Part shown: piece after piece, positions 22,141 through 30,629 of the stretch
Position numbering within the stretch: the first letter of the stretch is position 1
How the letters are laid out: each line of letters begins with the position of its first letter
Assembly (NCBI GenBank): GCA_021819135.1
Contig: JAKASE010000001.1
Coordinates: 1-64,000 of the forward strand
Reading direction: 5' to 3'
Length of the DNA: 64,000 nt
Origin: Thermoplasmata archaeon
GTDB lineage: Archaea; Thermoplasmatota; Thermoplasmata; Lutacidiplasmatales; UBA184
Position numbers and translations under genes: made by a program
The notes under the pieces: model-generated
Database searches by the model: none
The model's input: the letters and a program-made list of their open reading frames with translations, nothing else
What the model was told of the DNA's origin: nothing

Positions 22141-23337
22141 CTAGAAGACCGAGAGCTTGTCGGTCAGGAGGAGCCTCGGGATCGTGTCGAGCTGGTCGAA
22201 CCAGGACTGCGCGACAGCCTCCGCCTTCGGCTTGACCTGCGCGAGCTTCACGCCGTCCGAGGGGAGGATCTGGAGGCTCGCGACCTGCGGCTGGTCGACC
22301 GGCTTACCGATCTGGGAGAGGATCCGGACATGGACCTCGCGGACGTCCCCGCCCGCCTCCTTGACGATGTCGTTCGCGATCAGGTTGCCGAGCAGGTTGT
22401 AGATCTTCCCGACGTGGTTGATCGGGTTCTTGCCGGCCGACGCCTCGAGGCTCATCGGGCGGCAGGGAGTGATGAGGCCGTTCGCGCGGTTCCCGCGGCC
22501 GACCGAGCCGTCGTCCCCTGCCTCCATCGAGCAGCCGGTCACCGTGAGGTAGTACCGGCCGAGCTCGGGATCGTCGGCGGTGTTGACGTCGATCGTCACC
22601 TCGCGCCGGGTGAGCTTGGTCGCGAGGTCGGCGAGCTTGTCGTGGACCTCCTCGCAGACCGACTGGTACTCCTGGGGGTTCGCGACCTCGCTGTCGACCA
22701 GCGCCGCCGCGACCGTGAGGTGGATCTTGTCCCGGTGACGGTAGCCCATCACCTTGACGTCCTCGCCGAGCGCGGGGAGCTTCTTCTTCAGCTTGAGGGT
22801 GAGGTACTTCTCGCTCTCGAGGACGACGCGCTCGGTATCGGAGAGCGGGGCGAAGCCGACGCCGAAGCTCGTGTCGTTCGCCAGGACCGCCTTATGGTCG
22901 AAGACGCCGCGCAGGTCGACCGACCCCTGCCCGATCCGGCAGTCGAGCTCGACGTGCTTGTCGACGTCGAGGTGGGCACAGACCGACCGGACGTACTTGC
23001 GGGCCGCGTCGATCGCGACCTCGCGGTACGGGAGCTTCTCCCCGTTCACCTCGGTCGTGGCACGGCCGACGAGGAGGATGTAGATCGGCGAGGTGACCTG
23101 TCCGCCTCCGAACTTCGGCTCCGACCCTCCGCCGACGACCTGGGTCTCGTCGGTGTTGTGGTGCAGGATCTTGCCGTACTCATCGAGGTACAGCCGGCAG
23201 AGGGCCCGGCTGACCGACTCGGAGACGCCGTCCGCGATCGAGTCCGGGTGGCCGAGCCCCTTCCGCTCGACCAGCTCGACCTCTTGGTCCTCGATGTGCA
23301 CCGTGCGCAGCGGCTCGACCTGAACGTTCCGGGGCAT
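22141..23337 (-). CDS. archaeal-type S-adenosylmethionine synthetase (MAT)
   Basis: 398 residues, matching the archaeal methionine adenosyltransferase family, which is nearly unrelated to bacterial MetK. Visible signatures are '[20 protein letters not shown]' at the N-terminus (about 24-43), '[21 protein letters not shown]' split near 59-79, and '[17 protein letters not shown]' near 304-320. It makes SAM from methionine and ATP in the cytosol. A box A-like GTTAAATCC on the minus strand (about 23371-23379) precedes the ATG by about 35 bases. It heads a run with the methylthiotransferase and the zinc-ribbon membrane protein. Confidence 0.94.
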   Translation of the reverse strand: MPRNVQVEPLRTVHIEDQEVELVERKGLGHPDSIADGVSESVSRALCRLYLDEYGKILHHNTDETQVVGGGSEPKFGGGQVTSPIYILLVGRATTEVNGEKLPYREVAIDAARKYVRSVCAHLDVDKHVELDCRIGQGSVDLRGVFDHKAVLANDTSFGVGFAPLSDTERVVLESEKYLTLKLKKKLPALGEDVKVMGYRHRDKIHLTVAAALVDSEVANPQEYQSVCEEVHDKLADLATKLTRREVTIDVNTADDPELGRYYLTVTGCSMEAGDDGSVGRGNRANGLITPCRPMSLEASAGKNPINHVGKIYNLLGNLIANDIVKEAGGDVREVHVRILSQIGKPVDQPQVASLQILPSDGVKLAQVKPKAEAVAQSWFDQLDTIPRLLLTDKLSVF

Positions 23338-23419
23338 CCGCGATTCCTTCGGGGGGCGGAGTCGGGGGCGGATTTAACGGCTGCGAAAAGGACGGTCGCC
23401 GGAAACGGGGGGAGTCCCG

Positions 23420-24973
23420 TCAGGGATTGTGCCCGGCGAAAACTCTCTTCGCCATATGTGCCCCGGCCCGCTCGTAGCCGTGGCGCCGGTAGTACTCTCG
23501 GGTGCCGACCGCGCTCGTGACGTACACCCGGTCGAACCCCGAACCCGCGACCTCCTCCTCCGCCGCCGCGAGGAGGGCCCTCCCGAACCCCCGGTGCTGG
23601 TAGTCGCTCGCGCGCTCGACCGGGCGGCCGACCGCCACTTCGCTCCCGAGGACCTTGAGCTCGCGGATCACCGGTGCGTCGAGGGCCCCTGGGGCGTCGT
23701 CCGCGGGGAACCGGAGGCGCAGGAAGCCGACCACCGTGTCCGTCCCCGGGTCCTCGAAGGCGAAGAAGACCTCCCGACCGCCCCCGGCCTCGTACCCCGT
23801 CCTCGAGAGACCGAACGCGGAGGGGTCGGGTGATGCGCGCCGGCCGGCCTCCCGGCACCGAAGGCAGCGGCAACGGGTTCCCTCCGCGGCGAGCGCCCGG
23901 TGCGCGATCTGGCGGAGGTTGCTGGCCCGGACCCCCGCCGCGATCAGCCGGGCGGGAATGTCCCGCTGGATCCGCTGGATGCGGACCCAGGGCGGCACGA
24001 CCCGCTTCATCGCCGCGAGCAGCGCGGCCGCCGTGGGGGTGTCGTACGGGGTGTACCGCCCGCTCACCCAATCGTCGTGGAGCGGCGTTCCCGGAAGGAC
24101 GAGCGTCGGGTAGACCTTGATCATGTCCGGCCGGAACCCGGGGTCGTCCCAGAGCCGCCGGAAGTCGGCGAGGTCCTTCGCGGGGTCCATGCCAGGAAGG
24201 CCGAGCATGAGATGGTAGCAGACCTTGAGCCCCCGGTCCCGCGCCTCGCGCGTGGCCCGCTCGACGTCCCCCGCCGAGTGCGCCCGCCCGACCGCGTCGA
24301 GGACCTCGTCCTGCAGGCACTCGACGCCGATCTCGACCCGAGTGACCCCGGCATCGAGGAGGAAGGGGAGGACCTTCCCGTCGCACCAGTCCGGCCGGGT
24401 CTCCACCGTGAGGCCGACCAGTCGGTGCTGGGCCGTTTCGTTCCGCTGCTGCGCCTCCGCCAGGGTCGAGGAGGGGGCCCCGTTGAGGCCGTCGAAGATG
24501 CCGCGCAGCACGCCGGTCTGGTAGGCGACCGGCCGGGCGGGGAACGTGCCCCCCATCACGATCACCTCGACCTTGCTCGTGGGGTGGCCGATCGCCGTGA
24601 GCGTCTCGATCCGGTGCCGCGTGATCGCGGCCGAGTCCCAGTGGAACTGGGCGCCCCGGAGGGCCGACGGTTCCTCACCGGTGTAGCTCTGAGGACTCGC
24701 GTTCTCGACCCCGCCGGGGCAGTAGGTACACCGCCCGTGGGGGCACCGGGCCGGGGCGGTCATGACGGCGACCACCGCGACGCCCGAGAGGGTCCGCGAT
24801 GGCTTGCGCCGTACCGAGCGCGCGTAGCGAGCCGCCTCCGCTTCCGGAAGTCCGTTCAGCCAGTCGACGTTCGACGGCAGCGGTCCCTCGTGACCCGCCT
24901 GCATCCAGGCGAGCTTCGCGCGATGGACCTCTTCCGGGGTAGGGATCGGTCCCGGGGTCACCGGCGGAGCCAC
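23420..24973 (-). CDS. elp3: Elp3: radical SAM/acetyltransferase for tRNA wobble uridine
   Basis: 517 residues. The radical SAM part has 'CPHGRCTYCPGG' near 84-95 with the SAM-binding region after it, and 'EIGVECLQDEVLDAVGR' near 234-250. A Cys cluster 'RCRCLRCREAG' links to a C-terminal GNAT domain (about 380-517) with 'HRGFGRALLAAAEEEV' as the acetyl-CoA P-loop. Archaeal Elp3 alone makes the carboxymethyl-type modification at C5 of U34 in tRNA. Its GTG start overlaps the end of the IPP isomerase gene by 16 bases, so it is translated from the same mRNA as the isoprenoid genes. Confidence 0.92.
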   Translation of the reverse strand: MAPPVTPGPIPTPEEVHRAKLAWMQAGHEGPLPSNVDWLNGLPEAEAARYARSVRRKPSRTLSGVAVVAVMTAPARCPHGRCTYCPGGVENASPQSYTGEEPSALRGAQFHWDSAAITRHRIETLTAIGHPTSKVEVIVMGGTFPARPVAYQTGVLRGIFDGLNGAPSSTLAEAQQRNETAQHRLVGLTVETRPDWCDGKVLPFLLDAGVTRVEIGVECLQDEVLDAVGRAHSAGDVERATREARDRGLKVCYHLMLGLPGMDPAKDLADFRRLWDDPGFRPDMIKVYPTLVLPGTPLHDDWVSGRYTPYDTPTAAALLAAMKRVVPPWVRIQRIQRDIPARLIAAGVRASNLRQIAHRALAAEGTRCRCLRCREAGRRASPDPSAFGLSRTGYEAGGGREVFFAFEDPGTDTVVGFLRLRFPADDAPGALDAPVIRELKVLGSEVAVGRPVERASDYQHRGFGRALLAAAEEEVAGSGFDRVYVTSAVGTREYYRRHGYERAGAHMAKRVFAGHNP

Positions 24974-26043
24974 GCTCGGGTCTCTCCCGTCACGACGTAC
25001 GGCGCCTTCGAGAGGTCCGCGACCGTCCGGGACCCGGTGAGGAACATCGCCACCTTGAGCTCGTGGACCAGGGTCTCAAGCTCCTCCTTGGTCTCGGCAT
25101 AGCCCGTGGAAGCGGCGCGCAGCACGCCGCCGGCCGTCCCGGCGGCCGTCGCGCCGAGGGCGATCGCCCGCGCGACATCGAGGCCGGAGCGGACCCCGCC
25201 GCTCGCGATCACGGGCAGCCCGAGGGGAACGAGCTCGAGGACCGACGCGGGAGAGGGGATCCCCCAGTCCCAGAACGTCTTTCCGACGCGCGCCTCCCGG
25301 ATGGCCCCCTGGTCGACGGCCCGGTAGTGTTCGACGGCGGCGAACGAGGTCCCTCCGGTGCCGCTCACATCGAACGCGCGGACGTGCCGCTCGCGCAGGC
25401 CCTCCGCGACCTCGCGGGAGAGGCCGGCCCCGGTCTCCTTGACGAGCACCGGGAAGATGCCGGCCAGCTCGCCGATCCGGTCGAGGCAGCCCTTCGCGCG
25501 CCGGTCCCCTTCCGGCTGGACCATCTCCTGGAGGAAGTTGAGGTGGATCGCGAGGACGTCGGCCCCGATGAGCTGCATCGCGGCTCGGACCTCTTCCGGC
25601 CCGACGACCCGGTCGCCGGGTCGCTGCGGGATGATCTGGGGGGCCCCGATGTTCGCGAACTTGAGGGGGACCGCGTGCTTCGCGACCGTCGCGTAGCTCT
25701 CCGGGTACTGGCCCTTGAGCACGGCCGCCCGTTCGCTGCCGACGCCCATCGCCACACCGACCTCGGCCGCGGCGCGGGCGAGGTTGTCGTTGATCTTCGC
25801 GGCGTCCGGAAACCCGCCGGTCATCCCCGTGATGACGATCGGGGCGGAAAGGCGGTGGCCCAGCAGCTCGACCGACGGGTCGATGCCGGCAAAATCGATC
25901 TCGGGGAGCGCGCGGTGGACGAGCTGGATGTCGTCCCAGTAGCGGTACCGCCCCTCGACGTTCCGGCCCAGGACGACCTTGACGTGCTCGGCCTTGCGGT
26001 GGCTCAGGTCGAGCCCTTCCGAGGGCGATGGCTCAGGGGACAC
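24958..26043 (-). CDS. fni: type 2 isopentenyl-diphosphate isomerase (FMN-dependent)
   Basis: 361 residues from GTG 26043. Typical elements of the FMN TIM barrel are 'RKAEHVKVVL' at the N-terminus, 'VITGMTGGFPDAAKIN' near 68-83, 'PVLVKETGAGLSREVAEGL' near 201-219, 'FDVSGTGGTSFAAVE' near 226-240 and 'VIASGGVRSGLDVARAIALG' near 280-299. It converts IPP to DMAPP using reduced FMN and Mg2+. The start overlaps the end of IPK by 11 bases; the end overlaps elp3. Placing IPK and this enzyme together completes the late steps of the archaeal mevalonate route. Confidence 0.93.
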   Translation of the reverse strand: MSPEPSPSEGLDLSHRKAEHVKVVLGRNVEGRYRYWDDIQLVHRALPEIDFAGIDPSVELLGHRLSAPIVITGMTGGFPDAAKINDNLARAAAEVGVAMGVGSERAAVLKGQYPESYATVAKHAVPLKFANIGAPQIIPQRPGDRVVGPEEVRAAMQLIGADVLAIHLNFLQEMVQPEGDRRAKGCLDRIGELAGIFPVLVKETGAGLSREVAEGLRERHVRAFDVSGTGGTSFAAVEHYRAVDQGAIREARVGKTFWDWGIPSPASVLELVPLGLPVIASGGVRSGLDVARAIALGATAAGTAGGVLRAASTGYAETKEELETLVHELKVAMFLTGSRTVADLSKAPYVVTGETRAWLRR

Positions 26044-26851
26044 CGGCGTGCGCCCAGCTCCCGTAGACCCTCTCCCCCCGGATCGCCCGAGAAAGCGCGC
26101 CATCCGTGAGTCCGCTAATAAGGCCTGCGTCGGCGCCGGCGGCCGCGATGGCCCGCATCGCCTCGGCCTTGCCGCGGATCCCGCCGGTGACATCGGTCGC
26201 GCCCGGTGGGGGACGGAGCGCGCGGACGATCTCCTCCGTCACCTCCGGCGCAACGGTCCGGCCCCGGCGGGGCGGACCCTCGAAGATCCCGGGCACGTCG
26301 CTGACGAAGATCACGCGGAGCGGTCGCAGGTGCCGCGCCAGTTCGACCGCGATCGTGTCGGCGCTCAGGATCGACGATCCCCACGTCTCATCCGGGACGA
26401 CGTCACCGAACGAGACCGGCATCCACCCGTGGGCGAGCGCCTGGGAAAACGGAGCGACGTCGAGGTGGGCGAGCCGTCCCGCACGGTTGCGGGCGTGGGT
26501 CGCCATCGGGGCCGACGCGGGGGCGCCGCCCGCCCGGACCAGGGCCCGGAGGACTTCGAGGTGGAGGCGGCGCACTTCCGAGGCCACGATCGCCGCGCCC
26601 CGGGCCCGGTGCGTCGGGGGCGCGTCGGGCAAGGGCGGGTCGGCGAGGCCGAACCGTCGGGCACCGGGATGGCCGAAGGACCCGGCCCCGTGGAGGAGGA
26701 TCACGCGACGGTCGGTGACGGCCCCCGCTTCGCGGGCGAGGCGGTCGAGGATCTTCGGGCGAACCCGTTCGACCTCGTGCTTGCGCGTGATCACGCTGCC
26801 GCCGAGCTTCACGACGACGAGCGGCCGTTCGTCCGGAGACGCGACGGCCAT
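26033..26851 (-). CDS. isopentenyl phosphate kinase
   Basis: 272 residues from ATG 26851. Amino-acid-kinase fold: 'VVVKLGGSVITRK' at residues 12-24 (phosphate-binding Lys and GG) and 'LLHGAGSFGHP' at 52-62, where His61 corresponds to the catalytic His that separates isopentenyl phosphate kinases from other members. 'FVSDVPGIFE' and 'TDVTGGIRGKAEAM' follow near the nucleotide site. It phosphorylates isopentenyl phosphate to IPP in the alternative mevalonate pathway of archaea. It lies between a small membrane protein (14 bases) and the overlapping IPP isomerase gene. Confidence 0.92.
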   Translation of the reverse strand: MAVASPDERPLVVVKLGGSVITRKHEVERVRPKILDRLAREAGAVTDRRVILLHGAGSFGHPGARRFGLADPPLPDAPPTHRARGAAIVASEVRRLHLEVLRALVRAGGAPASAPMATHARNRAGRLAHLDVAPFSQALAHGWMPVSFGDVVPDETWGSSILSADTIAVELARHLRPLRVIFVSDVPGIFEGPPRRGRTVAPEVTEEIVRALRPPPGATDVTGGIRGKAEAMRAIAAAGADAGLISGLTDGALSRAIRGERVYGSWAHAGVP

Positions 26852-26865
26852 CGCGCGGGCCGGGA

Positions 26866-27099
26866 CTACGCCCGGTCGGGGCCTGTGCCCCGGGTGAAGA
26901 GCAGGTACGCGCCGACGATGAGGGCCGCGAGCGTGGCGAACCACAGCCAGTTCCCCGTGACGAACCAGTACGCCATTCCGAAGAGGCCCACCCCGCACAG
27001 CACCGCGGACAGGACGACGAACGGTACCGAGACCTTCTCGACCTGGGAGGCCGACCGCCCGCCGGTCTCGAGAGAGGGCGTTCCGTGGACCCCCGCCAT
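26866..27099 (-). CDS. small membrane protein ahead of IPK, 77 aa
   Basis: Two hydrophobic helices (about residues 24-42 and 50-66) with a short loop, then a basic C-terminus. ATG 27099 is used; GTG 27117 would add six residues. No motif. It begins the operon small protein-IPK-IPP isomerase-elp3 with a 14-base gap, so it is likely co-expressed with isoprenoid enzymes, but its function is unknown. Confidence 0.55.
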   Translation of the reverse strand: MAGVHGTPSLETGGRSASQVEKVSVPFVVLSAVLCGVGLFGMAYWFVTGNWLWFATLAALIVGAYLLFTRGTGPDRA

Positions 27100-27257
27100 C
27101 GCGCCGCCGAGAGACACCCCCCTTCAAATGCTCTCGGTCGGGTCTCGCGCGTCCGACGACCTCCGGTTGGTCGCCGATCCGGCGTCGGAAGGCCGGTTTC
27201 GCACGGGTCGCTGCAAGAGATAGATCTGCAACGCGGTCTCGGCCACTCCTCTGGCTC

Positions 27258-27517
27258 TCAGTGTCCTCCGCTTGTTTCCGAAGCGGCACGTCTCGCGACT
27301 TGGGAGACCCATGCCATCAGGAGTGCTATCGCGCCTCCCAGCACTAGGAAGAATCCCGGAGAAAGAGCGGGGAAGTAGTGGGGCCCAAAAAGCCAAACCC
27401 ATCCGCACCTGGCCGATAAGGGGAAGGGAGGGGTCCCCACAGCGGATAGGAAAACAGGATGGCTCCAGAAACGAGGAACGCGATTCCGACCGTTATCGTA
27501 AGACGTTTCGGCGACAC
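27258..27517 (-). pseudogene. probable frameshifted two-helix membrane protein
   Basis: GTG 27517 opens a frame 'MSPKRLTITVGIAFLVSGAI…' with a good first membrane helix, but it turns non-protein-like and stops at 27344. A second minus-strand frame from 27440 to 27258 carries a clear second helix ('PGFFLVLGGAIALLMAWVS') and a charged tail. Joining them with one base change in the C/T-rich run near 27418-27435 gives an ~85-residue two-helix protein. Either the gene is broken or a base is miscalled. Nothing indicates function. Confidence 0.4.
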
Positions 27518-27550
27518 TGACCCAACAGCGCGGTCCTTCTACTTACTTGC

Positions 27551-27901
27551 TCAGAGTTGTCGGACCGAACAAGCCACTCGGATCAACGGTACCTCTTCAG
27601 AACCTTCGTCAAGAGATCGGAATACGAGATGGCACCCTCGGTCCCGAACTTCGATAGCACGAAGACGGAGGGGCTTCCCCGGCCGATGAGCCTGCCGATC
27701 GTGCCGTCCACGAGCTACTTGGGCCGGGACTTGACGCCTCTCACCCTTTGGTTGGTTCACGTAGGGACCTGGGGAAGAGACGCCTGTCTGACTCAAGGGC
27801 AGCGCGGAGGCCGATCCAGCAGTCAAACCGAGCGTCACCAACATAGAGATCGTTGCGAGCGCGGGCGACCTGCTCAGAGTCCCGGTCTTGACTTGCTTCA
27901 T
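27551..27901 (-). CDS. putative secreted peptide, possibly degraded
   Basis: ATG 27901 overlaps the stop of the upstream gene (ATGA). Residues about 6-33 form a signal-peptide-like stretch ending 'LTAGSASALP'. After about residue 55 this frame looks random (Arg-rich), while another frame over 27583-27711 reads like real protein ('GTIGRLIGRGSPSVFVLSK' then 'GAISYSDLLTKVLKRYR'). A frameshift or decayed gene pair is likely. The 116-residue frame is given as the nominal gene. Confidence 0.35.
   Translation of the reverse strand: MKQVKTGTLSRSPALATISMLVTLGLTAGSASALPLSQTGVSSPGPYVNQPKGERRQVPAQVARGRHDRQAHRPGKPLRLRAIEVRDRGCHLVFRSLDEGSEEVPLIRVACSVRQL
27583..27711 (-). pseudogene. protein-like fragment, 42 codons
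   Basis: GTG-started open fragment with a Gly-rich turn ('VDGTIGRLIGRGSPSV') and a basic amphipathic C-terminal helix. Directly upstream in frame is a TAG. The amino acid character is better than that of the overlapping 116-residue frame, so it may be the true C-terminus of a now-broken gene. Unknown family. Confidence 0.3.
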
Positions 27902-28407
27902 AGATAACCCATCAACGAGGCTGCGACACCGAGTGTCACGTTCCACGAATATGCCAATGAGCCGTCGGGGTTAGTGCTCTCGGTTTGCCAGTCGATGATC
28001 ACGACCGCGTCAGGAGAGGTCCAATTGGCTCCGCCTGGCATTGGAGCCCACCTAAGAGTCACGGTGTAGTTGGTAGCGTTTGGTTCGCAGACCACACCAG
28101 AAATGTAGGGGAGGTAAGGTGGCCGACCCGCCGCTTGTACTGCCACGTGGAGCACAAATGTGACCCCCACGAAATGACTCGTCGATGCGGGTCCGCTGTA
28201 GTTAGTGGAGTTTGTTGGAGAAGTGACGTTGTACGGGGCGAGAGTCATGTGTTCCCCACAGTACGAGGTCCCGCCACGCGTGACGTGGGTCGGACATAGT
28301 GGCCCTAGGACGAAGTAGCCGGGAAACACAAACAACACAATGACGACCACCACAGCACAGGTAACGCTGCCGAACACTTCCGCCGCAGAAGGCGCAGACC
28401 TCGGCAT
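27898..28407 (-). CDS. membrane-anchored extracellular protein, 169 aa
   Basis: One strong helix near residues 14-33 (VTCAVVVVIVLFVFPGYFVL), then a Thr/Ser/Asn/Tyr-rich domain with six or more N-x-S/T sequons, as in exported archaeal glycoproteins. Cys pairs (near 38 and 49, and near 108) could form disulfides. Base composition is visibly less GC-rich than in flanking genes. No family recognised. It is coupled by ATGA to the small secreted frame downstream. The local setting (broken genes, IS remnant) suggests variable accessory DNA. Confidence 0.6.
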   Translation of the reverse strand: MPRSAPSAAEVFGSVTCAVVVVIVLFVFPGYFVLGPLCPTHVTRGGTSYCGEHMTLAPYNVTSPTNSTNYSGPASTSHFVGVTFVLHVAVQAAGRPPYLPYISGVVCEPNATNYTVTLRWAPMPGGANWTSPDAVVIIDWQTESTNPDGSLAYSWNVTLGVAASLMGYL

Positions 28408-28571
28408 GACAGAGTGTTAAGCCTTCACGTAGTACCGAATACATAATCGATCGGTGGAGTCTGCGGCAGGTTCACGGCCCGCTTTGGACGACCCCCGCCC
28501 CGAAGCGTCTTCAGAGCCCCCTCAGACCCGTCGCGAGCTTTGATACACGAACGGACTTGGGAAAGATAGAT

Positions 28572-30056
28572 ATGGCAAACTCTCCTGCGACCTTCCGCCC
28601 GAGGCCCGGGCAGGCGTGGACGGTGCCACCTGCTCCCGAGGACCGGCCGGCGGAGACGTCGGATCGGCCCGAACCCACCTATGTCGCCAACTCGGCGGTC
28701 GCTCCCGTCGGTGACCGCCGTCCGGCGGGAGGGAGTCCGTCCTCCTCCTCCGAGGGGATCGCTGCGCCCCCCGCCGGATCCCCGGCGTCGGCGGGCGAGT
28801 TCCTGGACGCGCTGCTGCAGACCAAGAGCGATCTCTTCCGGGCGAGCCGTGAGGTCCTTCGGGACTCCTACGTCCCGAGCCGCCTCCCCCACCGGGAGCA
28901 GCAGATCCGTCAGGTCGCCGAGATCCTCGCCCCGGCGCTCCGGGGGGACATCCCGTCGAACCTCCTGATCTACGGAAAGATCGGGACCGGAAAGACCGCG
29001 GTCGTCGCCCAGGTCCGACAGGAGATCCTGCGGCGGTCGGGCACTTCCGGCGAGATCGCCTTCGTGACGCTCAACTGCGGCAACATCGACACCCCCTACA
29101 GTCTCCTCCAGACGATCGGGAACCATTTCGCCCGGGTCGAAGGAGAGCGGATCCCTACCGGCTGGTCGCTCGACCGCGTCCAGGCCGGGATGCGCCGTCT
29201 GATGGACACGAAGGGCGGGACGATCATCCTGGTGCTCGACGAGATCGACCGGCTCGTCGCGCGCAGCGGCGACAGCGTGCTTTACACGCTGAGCCAGCTC
29301 AACACCGAGCTCGAGACCGCGCGGATGGTGTTGGTCGGGATCTCGAACGACCTCAAGTTCACGAACCAGCTCGATGCCCGGGTCCGCAGCCGCCTCAACG
29401 AGGAGAAGGTCCTCTTCCCACCGTACGACGCGGTCCAGCTTCAGGACATCCTTCGGGAGCGCGCCCGCGAGGCGTTCAAGGACGGGGTCGTGGACCCCGG
29501 GGTCGTCGAGCGCTGTGCCGCGTACGCCGCGCTCGAGAACGGGGACGCGCGTCGGGCCCTCGCGCTTCTACGGCTCGCGGCCGAGATGGCCGAGCGCGAC
29601 CATGCAAAGCGGATCCTCGCCGATCACGTCGTGAAGGCGAAGAACCGCCTCGAGCAGGACATCATCGTCGACTGCGTCCGGACCCTGCCTCCCCACTGCA
29701 AGGTCCTCCTGTACGCGATCCTTCAGTCGTACGAACGGCGGCGCAACGGCGTGCTCACCGGGGAGGTCTACGAGAGTTACAAACGGCTCGCCGAACGCCT
29801 CGGGCTTGCGCCGCTCCACGCCCGATCGATCTCGAACTACGTGTCGGAGCTCGAGTCCCTTGGGCTGATCCGGGCCACGATCGTCTCGCGGGGGCGGGGG
29901 GGCCGGACCCGGGAGATCATCGTCGACGTCCCGATCTCCGAGACGATGCCCGCGCTCGAGGAGGATCCCCTCATCGCCCCGGTCGGACGGCCCAAGTCCC
30001 GCGGCCAGATGCTGCTCACGAACTTCGATAACCCGAACCGGACGGGACCCTTCTGA
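28572..30056 (+). CDS. Orc1/Cdc6 replication initiator
   Basis: 494 residues from ATG 28572 (an in-frame TTG lies at 28557). After an ~85-residue Pro/Ser-rich leader, the AAA+ domain begins with 'YVPSRLPHREQQIRQVAEIL' near 97-116. Walker A 'YGKIGTGKTAVV' is near 134-145, Walker B 'LVLDEIDRLV' near 219, and sensor region 'VGISNDLKF' near 255. The C-terminal winged helix spans about 370-470 ('YKRLAERLGLAPLHARSISNY'-type recognition region in 400-425). It binds origin boxes and loads MCM. An origin is often adjacent, but no ORB-like repeats were found at either side. Box A-like TTTGATACA lies about 28 bases upstream. Confidence 0.93.
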   Translation: MANSPATFRPRPGQAWTVPPAPEDRPAETSDRPEPTYVANSAVAPVGDRRPAGGSPSSSSEGIAAPPAGSPASAGEFLDALLQTKSDLFRASREVLRDSYVPSRLPHREQQIRQVAEILAPALRGDIPSNLLIYGKIGTGKTAVVAQVRQEILRRSGTSGEIAFVTLNCGNIDTPYSLLQTIGNHFARVEGERIPTGWSLDRVQAGMRRLMDTKGGTIILVLDEIDRLVARSGDSVLYTLSQLNTELETARMVLVGISNDLKFTNQLDARVRSRLNEEKVLFPPYDAVQLQDILRERAREAFKDGVVDPGVVERCAAYAALENGDARRALALLRLAAEMAERDHAKRILADHVVKAKNRLEQDIIVDCVRTLPPHCKVLLYAILQSYERRRNGVLTGEVYESYKRLAERLGLAPLHARSISNYVSELESLGLIRATIVSRGRGGRTREIIVDVPISETMPALEEDPLIAPVGRPKSRGQMLLTNFDNPNRTGPF

Positions 30057-30629
30057 GGGCTCTACGGCGCGGACGAAGGCTCCGTCGATAGAGTGGGACA
30101 GTTCGAGGGTGAAATTCCCTCATGTCCGCGGTGCCCGAAGGGCCTGACGCGGAATCTCGGGGAGGCGTCCCCGTCGCGGAACCCGATGGTACGAGCCGCG
30201 CTTGGTGACACGGGGCACCCGGTGCAAAGCTCTGTCCGCCCGACTGACGGACCCGCCTACCTCGGCCGGACTTCGGGAAGACGGTGGGTCCCGGTCATGA
30301 ACCGTGACGATCGACCGACGATACCACTGGTCTCGGCCCTTCGGACGAAGTGCCCGAACGATCGATTTCCGGGCGTGGCTCGTCGCGGGAGGGCCCGTCG
30401 AGAAGGTCCCGTGGAGGTCTCTTCCACCGAACGCGTCTCCGCTCGGCTGTCTTTGTGAACGTGGGCCCGATTAGCTCTCTAACGATCCGAGGGCCCCCGG
30501 TTCTGCGGCGGCTCTGCCATCGCCCTTGTAGTGCCGGACGACCACGATTTCGTGGTCGGGGGCCCCCGAACAAAGGGCCCTCGTCGTCGCGCACCCCGAG
30601 ACCCCCGACGGCAGCCCCTGTGCGGTGTT
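30057..30629. other. 573-base gap after orc1 without a supportable gene
   Basis: Open frames here have no protein character. No tRNA, SRP or RNase P signature fits. Three GGGCCC-centred palindromes lie at about 30490, 30560 and 30575, and a perfect hairpin at 30539-30558. The 3' region of the secreted-protein gene ends here from the right. Confidence 0.5.
30539..30558. repeat. perfect 9-bp inverted repeat with 2-base loop
   Basis: CGACCACGA-TT-TCGTGGTCG, followed directly by a GGGGGCCCCC palindrome. It lies 72 bases beyond the stop of the large secreted-protein gene (minus strand) and could be a 3' RNA hairpin or a binding site. No T-run follows on either strand. Confidence 0.55.

Noticed and set aside
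28430-28571. Origin recognition boxes upstream of orc1/cdc6
   Set aside because: No repeated or G-rich ORB-like motif could be found on either strand.
30057-30629. SRP RNA or RNase P RNA in the gap after orc1
   Set aside because: A GTCAGGCCC…GGGC hairpin on the minus strand is vaguely SRP-like, but the conserved helix 8 loop and tetraloop are absent; no RNase P core motif was found.
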